This document shows positions 1 to 11,700 of a DNA stretch of 64,000 nucleotides, piece by piece. Below the pieces are notes generated by a model. It had not been told where the DNA came from. It saw only the letters and a list, made by a program, of their open reading frames with translations, and ran no database searches. The position numbers and the translations under genes were made by a program. The stretch's first letter is position 1, and each line of letters opens with the position of its first letter. Source of the stretch: Tillandsia leiboldiana. Its lineage: Eukaryota; Streptophyta; Magnoliopsida; Poales; Bromeliaceae. The stretch spans positions 17,746,584 to 17,810,583 of the forward strand of contig CM055077.1 of assembly GCA_029204045.2 (NCBI GenBank), in the 5' to 3' direction.

Positions 1-2422
1 GTTGAAGAGTTCTTGGCCACGACTCTCGATCTGCCGCCACCGCTCCCCGTCATCGGCTGCTGCCTCCCCAGTCCTCCTCTCGTCGGCCACAACCTCCCTC
101 GGCCGATGCGTGCCGCCCCTGGCAACCCAGAGCCTGTGTAGACCCCTGCTGCCCCTGGTTGCTACGAGCTAGGGCTAGTTTTGGCCAAACCTCCTAATCT
201 GGCTAACCTTGTCGCCGGCGACCCTCCAGCAGTGGAGCACGGCCCTCCTGGGTGCACGTACATCGTTGTGCTCCCCTTCGCTGTGATCGGATCAGCCCTC
301 GATCGCTAAAGTGATAACACCGCTCCCAGAGACCTTGAAACTTGAAGGAAAGTTTGCTCCAACGCTCTCCTCGGCTATCGTTTGCACTCCGGACAGCGAG
401 CATGGTATACAGGATGTCGACACCCTTCAAACAATGCAACTGGTCAGATTCCAAATCGCAGAATCGATGGTAACAAGCCTGAACACTAATTTCATACATT
501 AATTATGCGATTAATGGATGTTCTAGGGTCTTTAACATAGTTATGCTTAATTGGCTGCCTCGGGCAGCATGAAACACCTACGCTCGACATTTGAACTGAA
601 AGTCCTAGGTCCGAAAGTCATTTTGTAGCTCAAACGAGTTTCTGGTGCGATTATCGGCAAAGTTGATCGATAATTTGCGGTTCGGCTTGAAATTCGCAAA
701 AAGTGATTGTAAATACCTTTTGTCGCTGCCAAGCCTTCTTGGCTGGTCGATGCTCGTTGTTTGTTGTATCCAATGACAACGAAGGAGTCGTGGTGGGTTC
801 TGATGCCGAAAGTGGCACTTCCGAGCCTAAAATGGCTATGTTTTCGATACTGAAGTCCCTTTCGGTTTGCACTTTGTGTGCAGCTGCCCCAGCACCTAAA
901 TTGATGTGTTTCAAGTCAGCAGTTAGACTATGGAGATGGATAGCATCCCTCGGGACACTTCGTGGGTTGCGGAAGTGTTTTCGATGAGTTTCGTGAGTTT
1001 AAGCGAACTTCGGGAATCAATAAAAGGAACCGATGACCCGATCATATCAATTAGTGAGTAAAGTAACTTTGGGTCACTTTGGTGTGGGTGTTGTGGTTGT
1101 GGAGCCATCCTTGGGCTGAACACAGGGCGTGCGCATGATTCCGACACCAAAACGATGTTTGGAATGCTATGTTGGGCCTTTTTTGCCTAACCGTTGGGTT
1201 GGGAGTTTGCAGCGATGCTTGTTGCTAGCCGGAGCTCTGTTGTAGTCACTTTCCGAGTGTGAATGACCCTCGAGAGTGATCTTGTAGTCATGTGTGATCC
1301 CGTTCCCGAAATTGGCAATTTCAGGACTTGTCTAGCAAAAACTCCGTAGTTTCGGTGCACTAATTGTGCACTTGGACACCATAACTTATGGGATGTGTTT
1401 CAGAGGGCTCTCGCTAGTTGAAATCAACAACGTGAGTGTTTCTACCTTCTGCTGATTTCTGTACCAAAATCTGCATACGTTGGGACCCGTAAAGGTCTAG
1501 TTTGGGGCTAGGGCCTCTGTTGGTGCACACACCGTGTGCGACTATTCCAATACCTAAATTGGTGTGTTTTGGGACAACGAATGATCTAAGGAGACCTATG
1601 GCATGTCTCGAAACACTCCGAGTTAGTTAGAGGTTTCGGTGGGTTAGATGACGGTTAGGGCGAGATTCGAAAATCGGTTAAAGAAACTGATGTTCTAATC
1701 GCATCGGTTCATGTAATTGGCAACTTAATGTCGCAGGTTATTGTCAGTTTGATGTTGGGAACTAGTTGGACTCTTGTAGAGTCGGCTCAGAGGTTGGTCT
1801 AGTTTCAGAAGTCGGTTTGTGAAATCGGCGTTTCGAGTATGTTGTGGTGCACTTCGGTGCAGTATAGATGTGTCGGTTGGTTTAGTGGACACAGTGGTTT
1901 ATATTGACACTTAGTATTTATGTCTAAATTCTTTTGACACCTAGAGGCATTGGCGTTGTCGCAAACTCAGGTGTATTTGGTGTATAGGTAGGTGCATCGA
2001 TTCGAAGTCGGCAAAATGACATTGTAAGGTACTAGACTTTTGCAAATTGCAAAGTCACAGTCAGATTGGTCATTTTGCATATTGAGGGAGTGACCGAGCC
2101 GGGACCATTTTAGCGCAAATCGGTACGAAAAATAGAGCTCGGGGTGCATTTTGGGAGTCTTTAGAGAGAGAGAGAGAGAGGAAGAAAGAAAGAGAGTGGG
2201 ACAGGCGGTTGGTGGGCACGCTTCACGAGGCGGCGCGGCGACCGAGGCGAGCATACGGGGAAGCGGGAAGGCGCGGCGTGGAGCAACCACATGGCGGCGT
2301 TGGTGCGGGACACGTGGCATGCCCGGGTTGGCCGCCGGCGCGTGAGCGCGGGCACCCGAGGCGCCTACTGTAGCAGCCCGAAGAAATATGATTTCGGGCG
2401 CCCGAATCTCACGGTTTTAGGC
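1..2422 (+). other. Gene-free stretch, probably the U3 part of LTR A
   Basis: No convincing coding sequence is seen. The stretch lies upstream of a TATA-like box at 2423 and of an LTR end at 4346, so it is most simply the long U3 of that LTR; its left boundary was not found. It contains degenerate direct repeats: the segment near 885-1065 resembles 1545-1720, with shared features such as CACCTAAATTG/TACCTAAATTG followed by GTGTTT, and a third weaker copy starts near 1350. A GA-rich run occurs at 2162-2180, and a GC-rich part with the box GGGCGCCCGAATC lies just before the TATA-like box. A related GGGCGCCCGAA box occurs in the minus-strand LTR at 17305-20350, which supports LTR origin. Confidence 0.4.
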
Positions 2423-2430
2423 TATTTAAA
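2423..2430 (+). promoter_or_regulatory. TATA-like box of LTR A
   Basis: TATTTAAA sits between a GC-rich upstream box and a CT/GA-rich leader, the arrangement expected at the U3/R boundary of a plant LTR promoter. A strong donor-like site (GTAAGT) follows at 2623. Inference from position and motif only. Confidence 0.4.
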
Positions 2431-4346
2431 CGCGCAGGGACCTCCTTTTTCTCTCTTTTCTTCTTCTTCTCGAACCAGGGGTTTTAGAGAGAGAGAGGCA
2501 GCGCGGGGGAGAGAAAGAGAAGAGCCACGAGCTCGCCGGGAGTGCCGTGAAGTGCGCACGGAGCGTTCCGAGGAGCCGAACGGACGCACGCGCATGAGTT
2601 TCGACGGCACGTTGACGTCGGGGTAAGTTTCTTTTATTTTATTGATTTTCGCTGTGTTTTTCGATACTGTTTTGGGGTTGTTATAGGAGTATCCCGTTAG
2701 AGTTTTGGATTTTGAACTCTGTGCCTTTTAACTGTTAGGGTCGTAGTTTCTGTGCCATTTTGCTATGCGGGGTGCCACCGGGATATTCGGGTTGTGCCGT
2801 TGGGCGTGGTGATCATCGTTAGGCATACAATTCTTCCGCCGACCGAATTCTGCCAGGAATTGCTTTCCAGGTGGGTTCCGTGTCGCCGAAAATGGCGAAG
2901 TGCCTCTTATGTCTGCATGTTAGATATAGAGATTTTATCTGTTTTAATATTGCTTTTAGTTATAGAAAATGCATGATTTACCTATTCTTACACTGTTTGG
3001 GGCATGGGGTCTAGAATATTTTTTTATTTTATTGCTAGTGAACTTTTAGGGATCTTTTGGGTGAGCGGATTTCAAGATAGGCGTTTTTATAGCATGTTGG
3101 ATTTATCTGTCATCGAGGGCCCCTTGTTAGTGGTCTAAAGTGTTGTGTTTTAGTGTGGACGTACGAGGATTTCGGATTGCACGTGTGTCCGGATAGATGT
3201 TATTTTTATAGCAGGTTTGGGTTAGTCTGCTTGTCGGGAGAACCATGTTGTCGATCGGAGTTGACCCTTCGGTTGTGTTGTTGGTTGTTAGAGATAGGGG
3301 GTACTTTGATAGTGATATTTGTACCACGTCATGTTGACGTAGTAGTTGCTTTATCTTGAGGTTTCGTGAGCCGTGGGCTAGTGCGCGTGGTTGTGTGTGC
3401 CAAGGGCACAGGTTTCGAGACGTGCGGTACTTTCGTGTTGGGGATGCGTGAGTTGACCTTGGGTTGTGTCTTATGTCGTCGGTGATCTGAGGAGTCACCG
3501 TTGATCATAGCCTGCATGCCACTTCGAGCTTTAGGAGAGATTTATCGGCACAGGGGCCGGATAATTGGTGTTAGGAGGGTAGGGTGGCGTCTACTGTTGA
3601 CGGGCCACCATCTGGGGTGCAACCCGGACAGTAGGAAGAGATGGACAGTGGCCTATTTGTAGGCAGCGCAGGCTTGACCGGACTGTTGAGACGGTAAGTT
3701 TAGGATTTGGTCCGGTGTACCGTTGGGACGGCTAGTATTGGTTTTTCTTTTGCGTTTGGGTTTAGGTAGGGATGCTTTAGGTTTTGATGTAGAGGCATGA
3801 TAGTGTGGTATTGTATTTTATTTTATTTTCGGTTATGCTCAGTTACTCGCTTATATTTGTTGTTTCTCTATCTTACCTCTGGTAGACCTAGTGGGTAGGT
3901 CGTTGTTGTCGCCGACCATACCCACTGGGAACTACTGTTTTATAGTTCTCACGCCCGGTTGTGGTCTACTTTTCAAGGCCATCCAAGCCAGCTTCGGACC
4001 GAGGTAAGAGGGTTGCACCGTAGATAGCAGCCTCTACCCAGCATATTTTGATAGAGGTAGTCCACCCTATTGGTAGTTTAGTTTTGTGCACTGTACTTCG
4101 GAACTGGCTAGGCTAAGGCCCTTTACTTGTATTTATTTCTTTTTGAGAGACGGATCTTGTATGTATTTTTGTACAATGATAGATGCTAGTATACTTTTAC
4201 TTTTTCGCTCTGATACATATTTAGCTATAGATTATAGTTCTTTTGCAGGGTAGTTTCGACGCATCGCGTGTGTGGGGTGCGTCCTCGCACACGTGGCGGG
4301 TTTGTTGCGTGCCCGAGGGCTTCCGCTATGGGCTCGGGGCGTGACA
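2431..4346 (+). mobile_element. R-U5 part of a gypsy LTR (LTR A)
   Basis: The right end reads GGGGCGTGACA, the same terminal motif as the intact gypsy LTRs at 46024-63154 and the LTR ending at 16859. It is followed by GATATT rather than a recognisable primer site, so this is a solo or truncated LTR. Inside it are a donor-like GTAAGT at 2623, a strong hairpin with arms 3888-3902 and 3913-3927, a candidate micro-exon at 3978-4003 followed by GTAAGAGG, and an acceptor-like TTTTGCAG ending at 4248, 98 nt before the LTR end. The short ORFs here are not gene-like. Confidence 0.65.
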
Positions 4347-4667
4347 GATATTCTACTCGATTATTCTATCATGCTTCTATCATGAATCATCTTGAGTAGA
4401 TTGATTTTAACCAGCTTCATTACTATCATTGCTTCTTGATCTACCTCTTGGCCTTATGCATCGTTATATCATGTTGTGAATGATCATTGGCCGGTAGAGC
4501 GGCTTATATAGATTATTAACGACTTTGTACATGCTTAGTTACCCTACATGGCGGCTTACTGTTGTACTCCTTTTCATGCGCTTCATGATTATCTTCTATT
4601 TACCTTATCGTATTGGGCATATGACATGTAGAGTAGGAATTGGATGACACATGACTACTTAGTAGAT

Positions 4668-4940
4668 GTTGATCTTATCGGTCAGTTACTTGATTATATG
4701 TCACCTGTTGACCTACTTTATTAGTTACTTGATTATATATCACTTGTTGACCTATTCGGTCGGTTTCTTGATATTATGACACGTGTTGACCTACTTGGTC
4801 AGTTACATGATTTTATGATACCTGTTGACTTACTCAGTTGATTAGTTGATTTTATGTTACCTGTTGACCTACTCAGTCGGTTACTTGATTATATGACACA
4901 AGTTGACCTACTCGGCCCGTTACTCAATTATACGACATCA
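4668..4940 (+). repeat. 39-bp minisatellite, about seven units
   Basis: The core GTTGA recurs at 4668, 4707, 4746, 4785, 4824, 4863 and 4902, exactly 39 bp apart each time. Units share the pattern GTTGACCTACTCGGTCGGTT then TTGATTATATGACAC. Units differ by substitutions but not by length, so the array is old enough to mutate but has had no indels. Confidence 0.85.
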
Positions 4941-5075
4941 TTGGTCGGTGGATATTCTATGTCTCTCTTGGCTAATTGTCGACGGTTTGGCTGTTAAGCA
5001 TATAGCATCGATCGCCACAACTCATGAAGCATTTCATGTACACCAGCAGTTTGGCCATCGCGGCGGTGTTCTTTT

Positions 5076-5193
5076 CCGAAAAAGTGATCGTACTTCCAAC
5101 CCGTGAGCCAAATGTGGTATCTTTTGCAGTGGGGCCGAAAAAGTGATCGTACTTCCAACCCGTGAGCCAAATGTGGTATCTTTTGCAGTGGGG
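5076..5193 (+). repeat. Perfect 59-bp tandem duplication
   Basis: 5076-5134 and 5135-5193 read identically, starting CCGAAAAAGTGATCG and ending TTTTGCAGTGGGG. No differences were seen, so the duplication is much younger than the decayed LTR that holds it. Confidence 0.9.
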
Positions 5194-5950
5194 GTTATAT
5201 GCCCAGTGACTGAGCAGAGATGTGGCTTTGCCTGAGGTCTCTGGACCAACAAGGCAGTTTCAGATAGGATTTGGTTATTGAACGGTTCGTTTGCTTGATG
5301 CATACACATGGTTGTTTGTCTTTACTACAATAGGTACATTTCCTGTTATGCAGTTGTTTACTTCCTTTCTTGTTTTACCTTTTGCTACAGTACTGGTTAT
5401 ATTTGTTTATATCTATCATATCTATCTTATAGCTCTCTCTTGTTGACCAGTGAATTTGGTTTGCCCTCAGCAGCGTGTTGCCCGCATTGGAAAACATATT
5501 TATATGTTTCTCACCCCCACTGTTTTTTACAGGTGTCATTGGAGGTGAGGTTCAGGACTGCGTGAGGGTGCAATTAAATAGACGTGTCCCCGATGCAGTA
5601 GCATTGTGTTCCTATTACCTTCTACTTTAGTTTCCTTCTATTATTTAGTTATCATATGTATGTAGAGGTGGTTTAGCATTTCTAGTGTTCTCCATGTAGT
5701 TCGGTTTTTATGTACATCCTCGTTGTTGTTATTGTCGTTTTTGTTGTGGTTGATTGTGTTGGTTGAGATTGTTCTTTGGTTTCTATGTCGAGCATGTACA
5801 GAGAAAACTCTGTCCGTTTGTACAAAGGAGACTCTGTCCATGTGGCGGGTCTGTGCGCGCTTCAGGGCAGCCTTTGGTTTTGATTTTAAAAAAATATATA
5901 AACGTTTTTTTTCGCTGTTCTGATTAAAAAAAGGACCACGAGGCATGACA

Positions 5951-6164
5951 AAACAATACTTGTATGGCAAAATTAGCCAAACAATATATAACCTTTTCTT
6001 TTCCGGCACCACACTACTAGCCACGGCATTTCTTCAACCAAACTATACCCTACAACCTAGTCAAGCAAACCCTATCTCTTATCTTTAGAGAGCTCAAATC
6101 CAAGGTGGTTTTCAAGATTTGAATGGACTACCATGAGAAATCGCCACTTAGAGGTACTACATAA
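5951..6164. other. Intergenic or intronic stretch, no feature recognised
   Basis: Between the eroded LTR and the hAT MITE. No exon-like segment of the downstream zinc-transporter-like gene was found on either strand. Confidence 0.5.
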
Positions 6165-6172
6165 CATTTAGT

Positions 6173-6512
6173 CAAGGATTTAAGTGTTATGGCACGGGAT
6201 CGTGCCGAAAACTTGCTGGCACGGTACGGCACGGTGCGTGCCGGGCCGTGCCAATGTGTGCACGTCACAAAAAATACATGTGCCAACACATAATGGCATG
6301 AAATATTTATTTTCTTTAGCAAAAAATTATTCTAATCGCTTATTATGTATCTTTATCAAACTTTGAACTTTATTGAGAAAATTAATTACTAATTTAAAGA
6401 AAATGGAGTTTTGAGCTGTGCCATCAGCACGGAAGCTTTATCGTGCCGATATTTTGTTGGCATGATACAGCACGGTAGATACGACCCGTGTCGATGGGCA
6501 CTTAAATCCTTG
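6173..6512. mobile_element. hAT-type MITE, 340 bp
   Basis: Terminal inverted repeats are CAAGGATTTAAGTG at 6173-6186 and its complement CACTTAAATCCTTG at 6499-6512. The element is flanked by a perfect 8-bp target duplication, CATTTAGT, at 6165-6172 and 6513-6520. An 8-bp duplication is the hallmark of hAT transposases. The interior is rich in GGCACG/CGTGCC motifs and has no coding capacity, so it is non-autonomous. Confidence 0.9.
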
Positions 6513-6520
6513 CATTTAGT

Positions 6521-6837
6521 AGCTTTCTATTGAGCTCTTATGATAGTAGATTGGCTCATTATAAAACATCATATTTCATCAATTAGCTAATTGTAGACAA
6601 ACAGCGAGGATGCTCCTTTATAATACTACAAAAGGACTACATTCATTAGTATGCGATTCAAACACTTCAATAAGACAATATGAACAACATCATTTTGAAT
6701 TTAGAAAAATATAAGTTTAGAAATTAGTTTAAATGTAGATTAATAAAAGAAGCAAAATATGTATCACTAATGTCCACAACATATGTTTAGACTTTAAACT
6801 ATCTAAAATGACATAAAGTGGAGAAAACAAGACATAC
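6521..6837 (-). other. Intron-like AT-rich stretch downstream of last visible exon
   Basis: Follows the donor GTATGTC at 6831-6837. AT-rich with no open exon recognised on the minus strand, consistent with an intron now interrupted by the hAT MITE. Confidence 0.4.
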
Positions 6838-9800
6838 CAAATCCCAAAATTATGGAGCAAAGCAGAAAACCTAGTAAAGAGAAATCCATTTGATAGAATA
6901 TCTCCATTAATATGATGCATCCTCCTGAAACCATTAAGTGCCTTGGAGAAGAGAAAACAAGGTGCAATCTGCAAGCGAATCCCATAGAAGTTAAAGCCCC
7001 AAAACATCTAAATTCTAAGAACTGCAAAAGAAAATAATTAACAGAAAATCAAAAAACAAGGCAAAGACCAAACAAAATTTCTTGATTTTACAGGTTTCCT
7101 AGAGATGCCCTTTTACGATTTTGGTTCTAGTTGGAGAGATTACTGGACAATGCCCTTTAAATGATTTTGGTTCCAGTTAGAAAGGTTACTTTCTCAGTGT
7201 GGCCATTAGTTCTGTGCCAAATCCCACATATTTCCCCATTTCTTCTGTATTTATTTCTCAACTAATTAGCAAACTTATTTTATTCGAGAAAGTCTTAATG
7301 TACTGTAATGATTAGCCATTCATCATAATAATGGACTATATTCTGTTAACTATACTTTTTCACATTTCTTAGTTGCATATTGGAGTTTCTCGTACATTTC
7401 AGTGCTTCCTGCTATTTACCTAGTGAAACAAAACCTATATAGGGGAAAGTACAAGGACCATGCATGCAAATAATAATTAAAACAGTTAAAAGTCATTATC
7501 ACGTGCAGTACCAAAATAAAAATTTTCCCATTGCTGAAAAGCAAAATGGTGATAAGTTGATTTATAAGGCAGAAATAAGCAACTACTGGTTTTGTTTTTT
7601 TATAATAAAATAAAATGATCACCAGCAGTGGATCTCTTTCGTCTCTATTTTTTCAGAAACTGGCCACTGATCAGTATGCAATGCTATATTTTCACAAAAT
7701 GAAAGCATAAAGAGTGGACATAAAAGAAAAATGAAAAATCTGAATGCAAACACTTAGCACCCTGAGGTTGTTAATCATTTGAATTAAGAATTTGCAACAA
7801 CATACCTTTCCTCTGCAACATTGTCAATATAGTATATAAAGATAATTCCAAAAACGATTGTGCTCAAATAAGCCCAGCTTGGAAACTGAAACTTAATTAT
7901 GCTATCGGATGTTGACCCCTGCACTCAATCAGCAAACAACAAACATGAACTTCTCTGCCCCTAGTAAATAAAAAGGGAAAAATCTATGGCATGAGAGCTT
8001 GCAGGCCATAGATAAATATTAAAGAAACCAATTTTTTTGTGTACAAAGATGTGTTGTTAACCTATACTCACTAAGATTGTATCCCACATGGCAACAGGAA
8101 AAAGAAAGCATGTAGCTGAAGCAACAGTTAACGCATGAAGTCGCCTTTTGAGCTGATTCTGCAGGTAGACAATGGAACTAGTTAGCAACTAGTATGCAAG
8201 TTGACTTGTTAGACCACAGCAGAAATTACTAGGAAAGATGGAATGATCAATTCTTCAAGAACAAACAGTATATTGGAAAGGGAAAAAAATAAAAAAAACC
8301 TTCAGAGAAATACGTCTTGCTATCACCCTTCTCAAAGCTGATAAAATGCCAGCAGAGATTGGCACCACCATCTCTTTCATTCCTAAAGGTTGCTTTTCCT
8401 GAACCACCTGTTCTCTCCCAAAGCTAGCTATATCAAGTCAAGTTTCCCAATGACACCACAGCAAGCTAGCATATGCAAGTGGTATGATATCATAAAACTA
8501 CATATTAGAATAGCATTCAGCTTGGCTGCAGAAATAACTTGTGATGCATTAGTTTCACAAATTAAAACACTCAAGATTATAAACGAATTCGGATACAGAA
8601 TGGTGAATATGATCTCATAGCCCACCCATTTGATAAGAAATAATATGATGCCATCATTGCAGCAAGTCCACCAAACTGTATAAAAGTCAGAAAAAAATCA
8701 GAAAAACTATTCAGATGTTGCTAAGCTAAACTTCAGTTACAATTATCAATTATGATCACCGTCCCTGTTTACTGGTTAGTGATGGAAGAGTAGAGCTTAT
8801 ACAAGTCACTTTCCGAGCATGGAAGGTAAAATTGTGGTTTCTGAAGCATCAATTATCAAGAACATTCAAAAATGAAAGTAAAATCTTAATAGGAAATAAA
8901 ATGTAAATAGCAAGTCATACTTGCACTTTTGTACGAATCAGTCACAAATGTGCTTTTGTATGCACATGCGTGTTCACACATGTTTTTGTGCAAGGTACCC
9001 ATGAGCACATGCCCATGTTTGAATGTATATAGTGAATCAAATATAGAAAAGGTATAATGTTGTCAATTAAACCCTAATACATGTTAAAATAGCCAAGTCC
9101 TTTCTTGATTTCTGTAGAGATGACTAACCCTAACATAGAAATGACTAACATAAAAAGATATGCAATAATCAAAACATCTTCGTGATACTATCAGAGTGTA
9201 AAGTGCAGCGTCTTAGTTGAAGCATGCCAGCATGTGGCAACATGTTAATTAATATTGCTGTAGAAAACTAATTTCAACAAACAATGCAGATGTTTTCTCC
9301 AAAATTTTCAAGCAACTTACCTTTTTCCAAATCCGGACTCTCCTTCCATACAATGCTGTAGAGAGAACTCCAAGAACAGCACCAGCATACTCCGCCATTA
9401 GAGCACTAAAATCTCAATATACAGAGTAAAGAGCAGTTTAGTCAACCACCTGCTATAAAAGAAGATAAAGAACTAAGAGAATTATTAGCTTTGTCAATAT
9501 GTACAAAGTGGCAGAACACATGGGTTTATGGTGTGGAATACAGAAGCAACATGCAATATAGCGACTTTCTGCAAGGAAGCGACAGCCTCCTCGCTGAGTC
9601 AGCAATTCTCACAAGGAAGCAATTCTTGCAATTCTCGCAATTCTCACATGGAAGCACCAACCAAGCCAAGCATCAAAACATTCAAACTCTCATAAGCATG
9701 CCTAAACACAATTAAACTAATATCCTAGAAAAAAAAAAATCTAATATTGAAAAGGTTTTGTTAACCAATTTGATGGAGTTGACTATAAAGTAATATAAAA

Positions 9801-10315
9801 CATACTGAGTTTGACTATTCTAATGTATCCTGCACTTGAACTCATCATTCTGCTAGGAGGTCTATGCCTCATCTGTCACATTGGCAGTGAATCCACCAAC
9901 AATATATATATTCTTGATAAGAATAACTTTCGCAAGTATACTTACACAAGTGGCCCACAAGAAAGAAGGCCTTTTCCCCATAAAGTGTAGTATAATGCCA
10001 TTATTCCTCCATTGATCACAGTAGGTATGACCTAAAAACTTTTGCCCGTTTAGCACATGTGAATGGGTCTAAATGAAAGAAGGAATATATCACTATATAA
10101 GAGTATAGAGCAAAATAGAAAAAGAGCCAGAGAGAAACCTGTGAGTTCGGCAAGGGCCTGCCTTTCCAAGGCTTCTGCAGTACCAGGAAGACGACACAGG
10201 ATGGAACCAGGCAACTAAAAATAAAAGCTACCACTGAATCTCCTTTATCAGATAGATAGTGGTGCAAGGAGTAAACAGACCATATCCTCATGAAATTGCC
10301 TATGACATGAATTAT
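6838..10315 (-). CDS. Zinc transporter-like gene (ZnT5/MTP12 type), partial, eight exons
   Basis: Minus-strand exons, in transcript order: 10139-10315, 9946-10031, 9321-9405, 8597-8675, 8300-8427, 8072-8158, 7806-7918, 6838-7007. All introns are GT-AG and the phases are compatible, giving about 308 codons without a stop. The product is almost wholly hydrophobic with several membrane spans. Recognisable stretches are KPWKGRPLPNSQ, CGPLVALMAEYAGAVLGVLS, LKRRLHALTVAS and SSPRHLMVSGG. From memory of the family these fit the N-terminal membrane region of plant MTP12 and animal ZnT5, which pair with a second CDF protein to load zinc into the secretory pathway. The catalytic cation-efflux domain should follow 6838 but is absent from the window. 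It lies left of position 1 or was lost to insertions, so the copy may be a pseudogene. Splice sites at 8427 and 7007 were chosen for phase; another strong acceptor lies near 7023. Confidence 0.62.
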
Positions 10316-10533
10316 CTGCAAAGGAGTGGGCCTGCGCAAAGAATGATAATGAAAGATAATTGTGTTAACAAGCAACTCTTATCAACGATATACTTGTGAA
10401 ATTATAGTAACGAACATCCCAAACATTTGTATATTAGATAATAATATCCACATTTGGAAACAAAAGGTTAAGGCTAAAAGGTAAGTAAAAGTCACACGGA
10501 TTGGATACTGTATATCTTCTTAGATGATAGATG

Positions 10534-10609
10534 TGTTAGTAGTATGCCCTAGTAGCCAATCGGACAATGCACTTTATTTTAGTGGTTGTATGATTGCACT
10601 GGACATTTA

Positions 10610-10640
<31 letters not shown>

Positions 10641-11373
10641 GATATATTGAGTTTTTTATTACATTCATGTTATTTTTTGTCCGTGATTCGTCCAAGGATT
10701 AACAAGATGATGGCATGTATTCTCAAGAGTTGAGAATTTGGGGCATGTGTCATTAGTGGTTAATTCCTTAAGGGTCCCGATCGATGGATCACCACAGGGG
10801 ACAGTGGTGCATCCACTGAGATTGGTGCACTAGAAGCTTCCTTCTAAGAGCCGAATCTCAAGTTTACGGTGTGGAGATACCGGAGCTAAAGTGCAGATGG
10901 TTGTTAAGAACAAGAGTACTGAGCGTCACCAACACGAGAAGTCACATGGTAATCTACTTACTCGTCAGTGGCATTCTTAATGCTGAAGTTGTGTTCGATT
11001 CTTTGACTTGCGGCACCTCGGCTACCCACTGATAGGGTTGTTTCAGTTTGACTGCAGAATGTCTCGGAGATTAGCCATCATCTCCAGTAGTGCATATTGG
11101 CTACGGCATGTCTACAGTAGGAGTGAGAGAGTGTTGAACAGAATCTGCTCCCCTTAGTAGAAAGGTTATAGTTCTATGTGATTTATGAGACTTAGTTCAA
11201 GAACTCTCTGACCAGAGTAAAAATGGTATATCAGAAAAGAGTTTTCGGGAATACCAAATGAGTTAAGATCAAATAAATTTTACATATGACCGGTGATGGG
11301 ATTTGACGTGCTAAATCTTGCCGATGGCTTTTCGTTGTGTGGCCAATGAGTGGATAGTGTTCAGATTTTAACA
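10534..11373 (+). mobile_element. Possible solo copia-type LTR inside the transporter-like gene
   Basis: Begins TGTTAGTAGTATGCCCTAG, which resembles the start of Angela/Tork-type copia LTRs, and could end TTTTAACA at 11373, giving TGTTA/TAACA termini. It contains an AT dinucleotide run at about 10613-10641. There is no coding sequence and no primer site. I could not find a matching 5-bp target duplication (AGATG on the left, GATAT on the right), so the right boundary and the solo-LTR reading are uncertain. Confidence 0.35.
10613..10641. repeat. AT dinucleotide microsatellite
   Basis: Uninterrupted alternating TA run within the copia-like LTR. Confidence 0.9.
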
Positions 11374-11402
11374 GATATTCGATTATGACTAGTTTTCAGA
11401 TT

Positions 11403-11520
11403 CTAAGATAGAAGAGAAGAGAGAGAAGGAAATAACAGGAAGGAAATGCTCGGGAAATTGCCTGAGGGGGGTGGAACGAGCAGGTCGGGCGTCAGAGATG
11501 GGCGGCTTCGGCGACATCAT
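11403..11520 (-). CDS. Candidate first exon of the transporter-like gene
   Basis: On the minus strand a GA-rich stretch (about 11690 to 11530, with AGAGAGAGAG) looks like a plant 5' UTR. It is followed by a tandem ATG at 11518-11520 and 11515-11517, with reading beginning MMSPKPPISDARPAR. The frame stays open to 11406. No good GT donor was identified before the stop TAG at 11403-11405 (a weak one follows CTTCCT), and the copia-like LTR separates it from the exon at 10139-10315. Plausible as the N-terminal polar tail that precedes the membrane spans in this family, but the link is inferred only from position and strand. Confidence 0.28.
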
Positions 11521-11700
11521 TTTGGAGTTCCCTTCGTCGTGGGGTTAGAACCTGACGAACTCAAAGGAGGACGGACGGAGGGATTTCCCTCTCCCTCTTC
11601 TTCTCTCTCTGCTCGCTTTGATTTTATTTTCTTCTTTTGCAACTGCTGCTGCTCTCTCTCTCTTCTCTGTGTTTGGGGAGGGCGATTTTGGTTCTGTAGA

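Larger units (their letters stand above)
4347..5950 (+). mobile_element. Eroded gypsy LTR, 3' part, related to the tandem element
   Basis: Several blocks match the LTRs at 46024-63154 in order and orientation: the TTGGCCATCGCGG...CTTTTCCG block at 5051-5077, the TGTACAGAG...CTCTGTCC and GGCGGGTCTG blocks at about 5795-5855, and an ending GAGGCATGACA at about 5950 that matches the terminal GGGGCGTGACA. The left part is either lost or interrupted by LTR A. It contains the 39-bp minisatellite and the 59-bp duplication listed separately. No coding capacity is seen. Confidence 0.55.
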
